The translations under genes and the position numbers were made by a program. DNA of 64,000 nt from Sphingobacteriia bacterium 28-36-52 (lineage in GTDB: Bacteria > Bacteroidota > Bacteroidia > Chitinophagales > Chitinophagaceae): contig NCGN01000007.1 in the NCBI GenBank assembly GCA_002281575.1, positions 62,001 through 126,000 on the forward strand, written 5' to 3'. Numbering within the stretch: position 1 is the first letter of the stretch; every line of letters starts with the position of its first letter. Positions 56,236 to 64,000 of the stretch are shown one piece after another. The notes under the pieces are model-generated. The model saw only the letters and a list, made by a program, of their open reading frames with translations, did no database searches and was not told the DNA's origin.

Positions 56236-56907
56236 ATGGGCAATCATCTTCTAAAAATTATTTCAATTAACAATATCACATATAATGTATTGAGAATTGT
56301 TACCAATAAACCTAATGGATTCAACTTTAAACCTGGTCAGGCGGCTAATATAGCTATTAACAAAAGTGGTTGGCTAAAAGAAGTAAGACCGTTTACATTT
56401 ACGAATTTACCATCGAATAATTCTTTAGAGTTTACCATAAAAACATATCCAGAGCAGGAAAGCGTCACCAACGAGTTATTAAAATTAAAACAAGATGACG
56501 ATTTAGTTTTACATGATGTTTTCGGAGCAATTACTTATAAGGGTGAAGGTGTATTTATAGCCGGTGGTGCTGGCATCACACCATTCATTTCTATTTTCAG
56601 AAATCTAAAAGCAAAAAATGAGTTAGGTAATAACATGTTATTATTTGCTAACAAAACAAGAGCTGATATTATTCTTGAAAGCGAATTAAACGATATGTTG
56701 GGTGAAGCATTTGTCAATATCCTATCAGAAGAAGAGGTGCACAATTACCATTATGGCAGAGTAACAGAAGAATTTCTAAAAGAGAACGTGACTGATTTTA
56801 ATCAACAATTTTACATATGTGGTCCGCCACCTATGATAAAAGATGTGGAAATGCAGCTAATCAATTTAGGGGTAAACCAAGACCATATAACAAAAGAAAT
56901 ATTTTAA
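56236..56907 (+). CDS. Ferredoxin-NADP reductase-like FAD/NAD(P)-binding protein
   Basis: 223 residues. N-terminal FAD-binding barrel (about 1-95) with the flavin motif RPFTFTNLP and an isoalloxazine/phosphate region near FKPGQAANIAI; C-terminal NAD(P) domain (about 96-223) with GVFIAGGAGITPFISIFRNL and YICGPPPMIKDVEMQL. It moves electrons between NAD(P)H and a partner. No 2Fe-2S ferredoxin domain is fused, so the partner must be separate. It lies 11 bp ahead of the alpha/beta hydrolase gene. Confidence 0.88.
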   Translation: MGNHLLKIISINNITYNVLRIVTNKPNGFNFKPGQAANIAINKSGWLKEVRPFTFTNLPSNNSLEFTIKTYPEQESVTNELLKLKQDDDLVLHDVFGAITYKGEGVFIAGGAGITPFISIFRNLKAKNELGNNMLLFANKTRADIILESELNDMLGEAFVNILSEEEVHNYHYGRVTEEFLKENVTDFNQQFYICGPPPMIKDVEMQLINLGVNQDHITKEIF

Positions 56908-56918
56908 AATTGAACACC

Positions 56919-57782
56919 ATGGAAACACTAAATCAAGGTTTTAATTTAATTATCCCAGTAAATGATTTTCATCTATCCTACGATGATGTGGGCGAAGGAA
57001 GCACTCCAATTATTTGCTTACACGGATTTCCTTTCGACAAAACGATGTGGAAGGGGCAGCTAGATTTTTTGGAATCCAAAAATCGAATAATTGCCTGCGA
57101 CATTAGAGGTTTTGGAAAATCAACCGATGAGACGTCGTACTTAAGCATTGACTTGTTTAGTGAAGATTTAATAGCATTTATGGATGCGTTAAACATTGAT
57201 AAAGCAATAATTTGTGGGTTATCAATGGGTGGTTTTATAGCACTTAATGCACTGAAAAGATTCCCTGATCGCTTTGAGGCATTAATATTATGTGATACAC
57301 AATGCATTGCTGATTCTCTAGAAGTACATGAAAAAAGATATGAGATAATTGATGAAATTAATACTAATGGAGTTGCTAATTTTAATGAAGGATTTATAAA
57401 AAGTGTATTTCACAAAGATTCGATAAAGAATAAAAAGGAACTAGTTGAGAAACTGCGTGGTGTGGTATTTGCTAATTCTGAAAATATTATCAAAAAAGGA
57501 TTGGTAGCACTTGCTGAGCGATCTGAAACTTGCTCCACTTTAAATGAAATAGCCATTCCCACTTTGATAATTTGCGGCAGCGAAGATGATGTAACACCAC
57601 TTGTTCAATCTGAATCAATGCTTTCAACTATTAAAGACTCAATTCTTCACGTTATTCATAATGCAGGTCATGTTTCCAATCTTGAGCAGCCCCAAGAATT
57701 CAACGAACAGCTTCTCAATTTCATAATTTTTTTAAACGACTTGAATTTTAAGAAAAATAATGGGGAAAAGAGGATGGTTTAA
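56919..57782 (+). CDS. Alpha/beta hydrolase
   Basis: 287 residues from the ATG at 56919 (METLNQGFNLIIPVND), after the flavoprotein stop; a longer frame overlaps that gene. The oxyanion loop CLHGFPFDKTMWKG, nucleophile elbow CGLSMGGFIAL (Ser in GLSMGG), acid Asp in CGSEDDVTPL and His in HNAGHVSNLEQP make a complete catalytic triad. It resembles esterase/3-oxoadipate enol-lactonase-like hydrolases; the substrate is unknown. Pairing with the flavoprotein suggests a shared but unidentified pathway. Confidence 0.9.
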   Translation: METLNQGFNLIIPVNDFHLSYDDVGEGSTPIICLHGFPFDKTMWKGQLDFLESKNRIIACDIRGFGKSTDETSYLSIDLFSEDLIAFMDALNIDKAIICGLSMGGFIALNALKRFPDRFEALILCDTQCIADSLEVHEKRYEIIDEINTNGVANFNEGFIKSVFHKDSIKNKKELVEKLRGVVFANSENIIKKGLVALAERSETCSTLNEIAIPTLIICGSEDDVTPLVQSESMLSTIKDSILHVIHNAGHVSNLEQPQEFNEQLLNFIIFLNDLNFKKNNGEKRMV

Positions 57783-57893
57783 TGATCATTTATTTGAAAG
57801 GTTAACTCGCAGGAATTGTTATTTGCTTTTGATTATAGCGTCCCCGATTTTGCGTAGTTTGGTTAATCTGTGATCCTACTGGAGGCTTGGCCA

Positions 57894-57980
57894 CTAAAGC
57901 CGAATAGCAAAATTTTCACAAGAACCGGTGTAGTACTTGTTCAGTTTTTCTGAGTAAATAATGTAAACAGTGTAATGCAT
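57894..57980 (-). pseudogene. Truncated N-terminus of a GIY-YIG nuclease (copy B)
   Basis: Read on the minus strand from the ATG at 57980: MHYTVYIIYSEKLNKYYTG, continuing through SCENFAIRL before a stop codon at 57894. This is the first 28 residues of a GIY-YIG nuclease (YTVYII and YYTG). Its coding frame is intact over the kept part, unlike copy A, which has a stop at codon 9. Similarity to copy A ends abruptly at 57901. Confidence 0.72.
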
Positions 57981-58042
57981 AAAAAAAGCCCCTATATAAG
58001 GGGCTTTGAAGTGGAGAGTATCGGGGTCGAACCGACGACCTC
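57901..58042 (-). repeat. 142-bp direct repeat, copy B
   Basis: Aligned by hand with 58233-58374 with no gaps and about nine substitutions (roughly 94% identity). The unit covers the GIY-YIG start, a terminator hairpin, and the 3' half of a tRNA-Ala-like sequence. The two copies are 332 bp apart. Confidence 0.85.
57981..58007 (-). terminator. Intrinsic terminator (copy B of repeat)
   Basis: On the minus strand AAAGCCCC-loop-GGGGCTTT followed by T residues. It lies after the tRNA-Ala-like fragment and before the truncated GIY-YIG start. Confidence 0.75.
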
Positions 58043-58073
58043 CCCGATGCATCGGGGCGCTCATTTAACTGAG
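58012..58073 (-). pseudogene. tRNA-Ala-like fragment with palindrome in place of the anticodon arm
   Basis: On the minus strand, 62 nt match tRNA-Ala from the D-arm (CTCAGTT) to the discriminator A, including T-loop GGTTCGACCCC and acceptor 3' strand ACTCTCC identical to the intact gene. The 5' acceptor strand is missing. The 17-nt anticodon arm is replaced by the 16-nt palindrome CCCCGATGCATCGGGG (58042-58057). Its D-arm part also encodes the last residues and stop of the GIY-YIG copy A. Confidence 0.8.
58042..58057. repeat. 16-bp perfect palindrome
   Basis: CCCCGATGCATCGGGG, located exactly where the anticodon arm of tRNA-Ala should be. Related in outer sequence (CCCGAT...ATCGGG) to the palindrome at 58464-58480 and to the rpsA leader hairpin. 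Confidence 0.85.
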
Positions 58074-58232
58074 TTTATTAAATCTTCAATATATTTTCTG
58101 CTTTTCATTTTTTTGATATAAGCTTCTCTAGCTCTCGCTTCTTTTAGGTTATCAAATTCCTCCCGATGTTTTAGTATCCAAGGGATACCAGGCTTAGTAG
58201 ATTTATTCCTTCCTGTGTTATGTTGTGCTAAG

Positions 58233-58417
<185 letters not shown>

Positions 58418-58451
58418 ATTTATTTTATTTCAAAAGAACAACCAATTCATT

Positions 58452-58507
58452 GAACCGCGACCTTCCCGATTCCATCGGGACGCTCTAGCCAACTGAGCTA
58501 ACCCCCC
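58452..58507 (-). pseudogene. 5' tRNA-Ala-like fragment with palindromic anticodon arm
   Basis: On the minus strand 56 nt match tRNA-Ala from the first acceptor base (GGGGGGT) through the D-arm, with identical sequence, to the T-arm, where it stops at GGTCGCGGTTC. The anticodon arm is replaced by TCCCGATGGAATCGGGA (plus strand 58464-58480); its loop would show GGA, but the 3' acceptor strand is missing, so it cannot be a working tRNA. Confidence 0.78.
58464..58480. repeat. 17-bp imperfect palindrome
   Basis: TCCCGATTCCATCGGGA: a 7-bp inverted repeat around 3 nt, exactly at the anticodon-arm position of the tRNA-Ala-like fragment. Confidence 0.8.
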
Positions 58508-58667
58508 ATAGGACTGCAAATGTATGTTTGAGGAGGCTAACATCAAAAAGAAGTTTAAATCCCCCTTGGGGAAACGCTAAAAACTAAATTCTAATTAAAA
58601 GCGCTTAAATATTACAATAAAACGCCCTATTTCTCGTTGTACTTGACAGATAAGTTAAGTGAACAAC

Positions 58668-59775
58668 ATGAGAAATAGCCAACTATTCATAGTCCTCTGC
58701 CTTTCAACTGCTCATTACTTATGCAAAGTCTGATGCTTGCTATCCTAGTAATGAAATTTTTTCTTTTACTGCTTCTGCAGCCGGCATTCCTGCTGGGGCT
58801 AAATATGTGTGGGAATTTGGAGACGGCAAATCACTTACAGGAACAACGGTAAGAAATATGTATCGTAATCCTGCAACTTATACCATTATTTTACAAATCA
58901 AGAATGCTGCAGATGTATTGATTCATAAAGCTTCTGTTTCAGTTAAAGCTTTGGGGCAACAAGTAACCCCGACTGCAATTTTTTCAAGTGCGTTGCCCGA
59001 CATCAATTACTTAAACAACATGACTTTTACCAGTAGATCTACAGTTCCTACTGGTACAATTGTAGACCATTTATGGGATTGGGCCGATGGTACCACTAAC
59101 AATAGTTCTAATTCTTTCATGCCAAAGAATTTTCCTAAAGTTCCAGAAGATAAAACCTATAATGTTAAACTGATTGTTTCTGCTAATTCAGGTTGTAAAG
59201 ACACGGCTTCTTTAAATGTATTCGTACCTGCTTCCTATAATATCAGTGGCAACTTTACTGCTGAACAATTTGATGCTTGTACCAATGAGTATTTTGTTTT
59301 CACTCCAACGGCAACAGGTGTTCCCGCAGGTGCGGTGTACACATGGGATTTCGCAGATGCTACTGGTTTAGTTACGGGCAGCCCTGTCAAAAAGCAGTTT
59401 ACTTATCAGAACGATTACGATGTTAAAATGACCATTACTTTAAAAGGTAAAATTATTTATCAAACCCATAAACCTGTTCGTGCATTTGGTCAAAACATTA
59501 AGCCCAAAGCCTTGATGTTAAAGAATGTAGTAAGTTCTACTTCTACCAAAGAAATATGGGCGTTCTATAGTCAGTCAAATATTCCGCACGGGTATTTAAC
59601 TGGATACAGATGGGAAATGCCTTTTAACAGAGTCGATGATAATTTCAACACTATTGTAGAACAAGAATATACCAAAGCTGCAACGCCTACTAACTATTCT
59701 GTTCGTTTAATTGTGACTAGTAATACCGGTTGTAAAGACACAGCCGTTGCTAATATAACCGTACCGGCTAAATAA
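58668..59775 (+). CDS. PKD-repeat secreted protein with apparent frameshift in the signal peptide
   Basis: The open frame from 58693 to 59775 encodes four PKD-like Ig domains (cores VWEFGDGKS, LWDWADGTT, TWDFADATG, YRWEMPFN) and lacks its own start codon; a GTG at 58807 falls inside the first domain. The ATG at 58668 opens a signal-peptide-like sequence (MRNSQLFIVLC) in a different frame that stops at 58731. Skipping one base near 58698-58705 joins them into MRNSQLFIVLC(A)FQLLITYAKSD, a convincing signal peptide and cleavage site. Either the gene is broken or the assembly has one extra base. The downstream paralogue has the same domain order. Surface or periplasmic function unknown. Confidence 0.7.
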
Positions 59776-59784
59776 GCCTATCCA

Positions 59785-61020
59785 ATGAAGCAGTTAAGTG
59801 TTTTGTTCCTTGTTGGCTTTATGGCAATCCTTCTTTTTTCTTGTAAAAAAGAAGCGGATATAGATTTGGATAAATTGGTGCAAGTAGACTCTGTACAAAT
59901 TACTAAGGGAGCAATTGTTACGGTGGCTCGCGATACCACAACGGTTACTTATGGAAATGTGGAAGCAAAGTTCAGCCAAACTTCTACCTGCTATCCTTCT
60001 AAAGAAGTGTTCTCATTTACAGCATCAGGTGTTGGCTTGCCTGCAGGTGGTTATTATAGTTGGAGTTTTGGGGATGGGAATATCGCCAACGGCGCAACTA
60101 CTACCCATTCTTACCAAGCCGCTGGTTCCTTTGTAGTAACTTTAATGGTAATGGCCAATGCCAACAATATGTTGGCTAAAGTGAGTTTTGGTGTAAAAGC
60201 TTTGGGCCAACAAACAAAGCCTGAAGCCATTTTCTCTACCAAGTTCGATTTCCCACAGAATATTAATTACGTTACTTTCAATAGTGCTTCTTCTATTAAT
60301 CAAGGAGATATTATTCAATTCAAATACAATTGGGGCGACGGAACCGAATACATTAGTTCAGTGGGTTTGGTACGGCATGAGTTCCCCAAAAAAGTGAATG
60401 ATACCACTTATTCAGTTAAGCTTACAGTGCTTTCTAATTTTGGTTGCACCGATGATACTACTGTTCAAGTAACAATTCCAGGTATGTATAGAATCAAAGG
60501 AAAGTTCAAAACAGAATCCATTGATGCATGTACCAATGAAAGAATTTTATTTACGGCAGAGGCAGAGAATGTGCCTACTGGGTCAGTTTATGAATGGGAT
60601 TTTTCGGATGGAACAGGGCCTAGAACAGGTAATCCAATCCTTTACAAATACAAGCACCCCAATGATTACGATGTAATCATGACCATAAAATTAAATGGAA
60701 GAGAAATTTATAAGACCAATAAACTAGTGAACGCAAAAGGAGAGAACCCTAGGCCTAAAGCAATTTTTGAAGAGACGCTTGTTTGGGATTATCCTACTTC
60801 ACAACGATGGTCGTTTAATAGTAAATCTACCATCCCTACTAGTACCATTGATTCTTATCAGTGGAATTTCGGAAATGGCAATACTAATAATGAATTCTAC
60901 AGTTTCATTGAAACCAGCTACAATAAAGAGACCACTAGTAAATCTTACACTGTTCAATTAATTGTAACAAATGGTTGTGCGGATACTGCCAGAAAGACAA
61001 TTACTATTCCGCCTAGATAA
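59785..61020 (+). CDS. PKD-repeat lipoprotein
   Basis: 411 residues with a lipoprotein signal (MKQLSVLFLVGFMAILLFSC, Cys20) and an acidic linker to about residue 70. Four PKD-like domains follow, with cores YSWSFGDGN, KYNWGDGTEY, YEWDFSDGTG and YQWNFGNGN. Each matches the corresponding domain of the upstream paralogue, including the shared DACTNE segment opening domain three. It is 9 bp downstream, so the pair is a tandem duplication in one operon. PKD domains usually mediate protein or glycan contacts at the cell surface. Confidence 0.85.
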   Translation: MKQLSVLFLVGFMAILLFSCKKEADIDLDKLVQVDSVQITKGAIVTVARDTTTVTYGNVEAKFSQTSTCYPSKEVFSFTASGVGLPAGGYYSWSFGDGNIANGATTTHSYQAAGSFVVTLMVMANANNMLAKVSFGVKALGQQTKPEAIFSTKFDFPQNINYVTFNSASSINQGDIIQFKYNWGDGTEYISSVGLVRHEFPKKVNDTTYSVKLTVLSNFGCTDDTTVQVTIPGMYRIKGKFKTESIDACTNERILFTAEAENVPTGSVYEWDFSDGTGPRTGNPILYKYKHPNDYDVIMTIKLNGREIYKTNKLVNAKGENPRPKAIFEETLVWDYPTSQRWSFNSKSTIPTSTIDSYQWNFGNGNTNNEFYSFIETSYNKETTSKSYTVQLIVTNGCADTARKTITIPPR

Positions 61021-61036
61021 TTGATTTCTTATTCAA

Positions 61037-61759
61037 TTAAAACTGCTTAAAGTTTAAATCAAGAAATTGCTGAAATGAATCTTTATACGATTCGCTTATT
61101 GGAATAATTACATCGCCAATTTTAACGGAAGACTTTTCTATACTTTCTAAATGCGTTAATGAAATAATAAACGATTTATGAATACGTATAAACTGATATG
61201 GCATTAATTGTTCTTCAAAGCTTTTTAAATTTTTTAAAACAAGAAATTTAGACTTCCCTACATGAATGGATACATAATTGCCAGATCCTTCAATAAAAGA
61301 AATATCCATGATTCTAATTTTTTGTGATTTATTATCTGTTCTAACAAAAATGATATCTTGAATATCTGGGATTAATTTAGTAAGTTTTTTTGAAGATTGG
61401 CTTTTTAGCAAAACTCTTACTTTTTCAATTGATCGGTTAAATCTATTCATTGGGAAGGGTTTTAATAAATAGTCTGCTACATCAAGTTCGTATCCTTGCA
61501 ATGCAAAATCAGGATATGCAGTAGTAAAAACAATTTTTAAATCTTGATTCATTTTTTTAGCAAGATCTAACCCATTCAGTTTATTCATTTGAATATCTAA
61601 GAAGACGCAATTGATTTCATTATTTTGTTGAATATATTCAAGTCCTTTTAAAGGATCTATAAAAGTTTTATGAAGTTTGAAATCATTGATAAATAAACTG
61701 TACTCGTGTATGATGCCAAGTGCATTTTCTTCGTCATCTATTGCTATTGCGTGTATCAA
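61037..61759 (-). CDS. LytTR-family response regulator
   Basis: 240 residues: receiver domain (about 1-115) with AIDDEENAL (acidic pocket), phosphorylatable Asp in CVFLDIQMNKLNGLDL, Thr in VFTTAYPDFA and Lys in LLKPF; then a LytTR DNA-binding domain (about 140-238) with FIEGSGNYVSIHVG and FIRIHKSFIISLTHL. It binds direct repeats in promoter DNA after phosphorylation. Its start overlaps the kinase stop by 4 nt, forming a two-gene signalling operon. Confidence 0.93.
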   Translation of the reverse strand: MIHAIAIDDEENALGIIHEYSLFINDFKLHKTFIDPLKGLEYIQQNNEINCVFLDIQMNKLNGLDLAKKMNQDLKIVFTTAYPDFALQGYELDVADYLLKPFPMNRFNRSIEKVRVLLKSQSSKKLTKLIPDIQDIIFVRTDNKSQKIRIMDISFIEGSGNYVSIHVGKSKFLVLKNLKSFEEQLMPYQFIRIHKSFIISLTHLESIEKSSVKIGDVIIPISESYKDSFQQFLDLNFKQF

Positions 61760-62805
61760 TGGTTTAAATTAATTTCTAGTTTTGCGAAATAGGAGGAGTC
61801 TGATAAATTAAATTCTAATATATGTTTTTCTGGATATAATAGGTTTAGTCTTTTTATAAGATTAGGTATGCCAATTCCACTGCTGTCGTTTTTCGATATA
61901 TTTTTTCCAATTTTATTTTTTACTGAATAAGTTAACTGGTTGTTTTGAATGATTAAATTAATTTCAATTGGTTCTGCAGATTCTTCTGCATCGCCGTGTT
62001 TAAAAGCGTTTTCAACAAATGTGATTAATGCCATCGGAGGAATTTGTATATTTTCGAATTGTTCATTTCCTGAGGCTTTCAACATTATATTGTCGTTAGG
62101 GAACCGGAGTTTATGCAGTTGTATGAATTTTTCTAAACATTCATATTCTTTATTTAGGGGTACTAAGTTATCTTTTTCCGATAGTACATATCGTAACAAG
62201 TCTGAAAGTTGTAGTAAAGCCTCTGCTGTTTTAGTTGACTTAATAAGTGCTAAATAGTAAATATTATTAATAGTATTAAATAAAAAATGAGGGTTGAGTT
62301 GATTTCTTAAAAGAGCTAGTTCTGCTTGCGCTATTTCTTTTTCTAATAGTAATGATTTTCGATCTTTCTTTATCCAATCTCTAGCAAATGCATAACCAAT
62401 TCCAAGTAGATAATAGGTTAATGCAGATATGAAATTTTGGAAATAATAATTTTGTAATTGAACGTTATTTGCTTTTTGTTTTACGCTTGGTCCTAACAAA
62501 AGGAATATTGGATTTGATAAAAATAGTCGTAATATATTAAATAACTCTGTAAATATCAGAATTGAAAAAAGCGATAAAAGTATAAAGTGAAGTCTTTGCT
62601 TATTTTTTGCATAGCGTGGAAAAATCACAAAGGCAGATACACAAAATGTTGCACATTGAGTTAAATGTTGAAAGACTCTATATTTTCCAACATTATCATT
62701 TGGCCATATTTTTCCAAGTATTAAATAGTATAATAGCCAGAATAGTAAGAAGCTAATAATTACTAATGCAATCTCAAAAAATTTGGTATTTAAATATTTT
62801 TTCAT
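61756..62805 (-). CDS. LytS-type sensor histidine kinase
   Basis: 349 residues. Four N-terminal membrane segments (about 10-30, 45-62, 75-95, 120-145) with short loops, so the signal is probably sensed in or at the membrane. Then a His_kinase domain with LLRNQLNPHFLFNTINNIYY (phospho-His in NPHFLFN) and an HATPase with IPPMALITFVENAFKHG and SGIGIPNLIKRL. It phosphorylates the LytTR regulator encoded just behind it. It is divergent from the SusC-like gene. Confidence 0.93.
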   Translation of the reverse strand: MKKYLNTKFFEIALVIISFLLFWLLYYLILGKIWPNDNVGKYRVFQHLTQCATFCVSAFVIFPRYAKNKQRLHFILLSLFSILIFTELFNILRLFLSNPIFLLLGPSVKQKANNVQLQNYYFQNFISALTYYLLGIGYAFARDWIKKDRKSLLLEKEIAQAELALLRNQLNPHFLFNTINNIYYLALIKSTKTAEALLQLSDLLRYVLSEKDNLVPLNKEYECLEKFIQLHKLRFPNDNIMLKASGNEQFENIQIPPMALITFVENAFKHGDAEESAEPIEINLIIQNNQLTYSVKNKIGKNISKNDSSGIGIPNLIKRLNLLYPEKHILEFNLSDSSYFAKLEINLNH

Positions 62806-62981
62806 CTTTTGTTACCCTAAAGTAAAGGATTATCTTATATTATTTGAAGTTAGACTTGCAATAAATTTCACGTATAGATATTGCCAACTCATCATCCTTT
62901 TTTACGGTTTTGCATATTTTAAAATTCCTGTGATGCTAAATTCATTAATATGCTCCTAGTTAATCACTTAAAGCATGCTGC

Positions 62982-64000
62982 ATGAGTAAACTTAAAAAAT
63001 GGTACATCTTATTTTGGATGATTTTAACATCATTCACACTTAACGCTCAAGTAAAAACGATTTCTGGTGTTATTAAAGAGGAGCAAGATGGCTCTCCCAT
63101 TGTTGGAGCAACCATTCGTATTAAAGGTACGAATACTGTTACTACTAGTAATGAAAAGGGGGCTTTTAGTTTGCAAACATCCTCGAATAATTTTATTTTA
63201 GTTATTTCTTCTGTCGGTTTTGAAGACAAAGAAGTAGCTATAATACAAGCCCAAGTGCCAAAATTTATACAGTTAAGACCTACTACTAATTCAATAGGCG
63301 ACATTGTAGTAATAGGCTATGGTAAAGTTGATAGGCGTAAATTAACGGGTTCTGTAGGAACATTAAAACCAGATTTAGTTGGTTCTAATCCTATTTCAAT
63401 GGATAAATTATTACAAGGAAGAATAGCTGGTGTATTTGTACAACCTTCCTCTGGTGCGCCAGGTGCCGCATCTTCCATTACCATTCGTGGGGTTACCACG
63501 CTTAGTGATGCTGGAAACTCTCCTTTGATTGTAATTGATGGCGTTCCAATGTATGGGCAAGACCGAATCAATAACTCTACCAATTTTAGTGCAAGCGGAT
63601 CTGCGGCATCATTTACACAGCCTATAACTGCAAATAACTACAGGCCTAACAATCAATTTGAGAGGAATCCTTTAGCTAATATTAATCCCGACGATATTGA
63701 AAGTATGGAAGTGCTTAAAGATGCTTACGCAACTTCCATTTATGGAAGTAGAGGCGCAGCTGGTGTAATATTAATCACTACTAAAAAAGGGATGCAAGGA
63801 AAAGCAAGAGTAAATGTGAATTTTTCAACAGTTGCTCAAAATGCATTTAGATTGCCTGAGTTAATGACAGGTGATGAGTATGCACAATTTTATAGCGATT
63901 ATTTTGATACACTTAACACACGAAGGCCCACAGCAGGTTGGCCTCCTGCTAATAGAGCTTTCAAAAAAGGGTATAATACAAATTGGTTAGATTTAATTAA
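62982..64000 (+). CDS. SusC/RagA family TonB-linked outer membrane receptor (3' partial)
   Basis: From the ATG at 62982 the frame stays open to the window edge (339 codons). Signal peptide (MSKLKKWYILFWMILTSFTLNAQ), a carboxypeptidase-regulatory-like domain (about 25-105, GVIKEEQDGSPIVGATI), a TonB-box region (IGDIVVIGYGKVDRRKLTGSV) and the plug domain (about 125-275, with SITIRGVTTL, SPLIVIDGVPMYG and IESMEVLKDAYATSIYGSRG). The beta-barrel lies outside the window. It should import oligosaccharides or peptides with a SusD partner downstream. It is not detected as a closed frame because the stop is beyond the edge. Confidence 0.92.
   Translation, partial: MSKLKKWYILFWMILTSFTLNAQVKTISGVIKEEQDGSPIVGATIRIKGTNTVTTSNEKGAFSLQTSSNNFILVISSVGFEDKEVAIIQAQVPKFIQLRPTTNSIGDIVVIGYGKVDRRKLTGSVGTLKPDLVGSNPISMDKLLQGRIAGVFVQPSSGAPGAASSITIRGVTTLSDAGNSPLIVIDGVPMYGQDRINNSTNFSASGSAASFTQPITANNYRPNNQFERNPLANINPDDIESMEVLKDAYATSIYGSRGAAGVILITTKKGMQGKARVNVNFSTVAQNAFRLPELMTGDEYAQFYSDYFDTLNTRRPTAGWPPANRAFKKGYNTNWLDLI

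Noticed and set aside
58452..58507. A possible second tRNA with anticodon GGA
   Set aside because: The T-arm is broken and the 3' acceptor strand is missing; a tRNA-Ser would also need a long variable arm.

Overview
This AT-rich window (roughly 37% GC by eye) comes from a Bacteroidota chromosome, most likely Chitinophagaceae; a Sediminibacterium-like genus is only a guess. The evidence is type IX secretion (T9SS) sorting domains, a PorP/SprF protein beside a gliding-type C-terminal-domain protein, a SusC/RagA TonB receptor, the DUF4835 and DUF4296 families, the Bacteroidota form of RNA polymerase omega, and several matches to the Bacteroidota -7 promoter element TAnnTTTG. Both edges cut genes: an HI0933-type flavoprotein on the left and the SusC-like receptor on the right.

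Left part (1-15.4 kb): flavoprotein, CBS protein, a large secreted metalloprotease, two small secreted proteins of unknown role, ribosomal protein S1, bamD-rpoZ, DUF4835-DUF4296 followed by a two-subunit CoA-transferase, a peroxiredoxin, a stand-alone T9SS sorting domain, an RlmI-like methyltransferase, and grpE-dnaJ. From 15.4 to 20.9 kb a tightly packed minus-strand operon holds a symporter, an O-methyltransferase, a LysM glucosaminidase, hpt and a vWA protein. From 20.9 to 29.6 kb lie a LOG-family protein, an outer-membrane-type protein, a GlcD-like oxidase, pckA, an acidic unknown protein, a deoxynucleoside kinase, trpS and recG.

Middle part (29.6-45 kb): a T9SS surface protein with PKD repeats and its PorP/SprF partner, aminopeptidase P, pssA, purS, rsmI, an M1 peptidase, rsmG with a glycosyltransferase, tgt, an LptF/LptG permease and citrate synthase. 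These are mostly core functions with short spacers and clear intrinsic terminators.

Right part (45-64 kb) is accessory. A minus-strand operon encodes a phage-tail-collar-type secreted protein, a 2886-residue LamG adhesin, a smaller secreted relative and a 37-residue lipoprotein. Next come a ferredoxin-reductase-like flavoprotein and an alpha/beta hydrolase. Around an intact tRNA-Ala(GGC) sits a compound locus: two broken GIY-YIG nuclease copies, two tRNA-Ala-like fragments whose anticodon arms are replaced by CCCGAT...ATCGGG palindromes, and a 142-bp direct repeat. Two paralogous PKD proteins follow (the first with an apparent frameshift), then a LytS/LytTR-type two-component system divergent from the SusC-like receptor.

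The most unusual signal is the tRNA-Ala/GIY-YIG/palindrome locus at 57.9-58.5 kb. The recurrent placement of TAnnTTTG elements 3-5 nt before start codons, suggesting leaderless mRNAs, is a second pattern worth testing.
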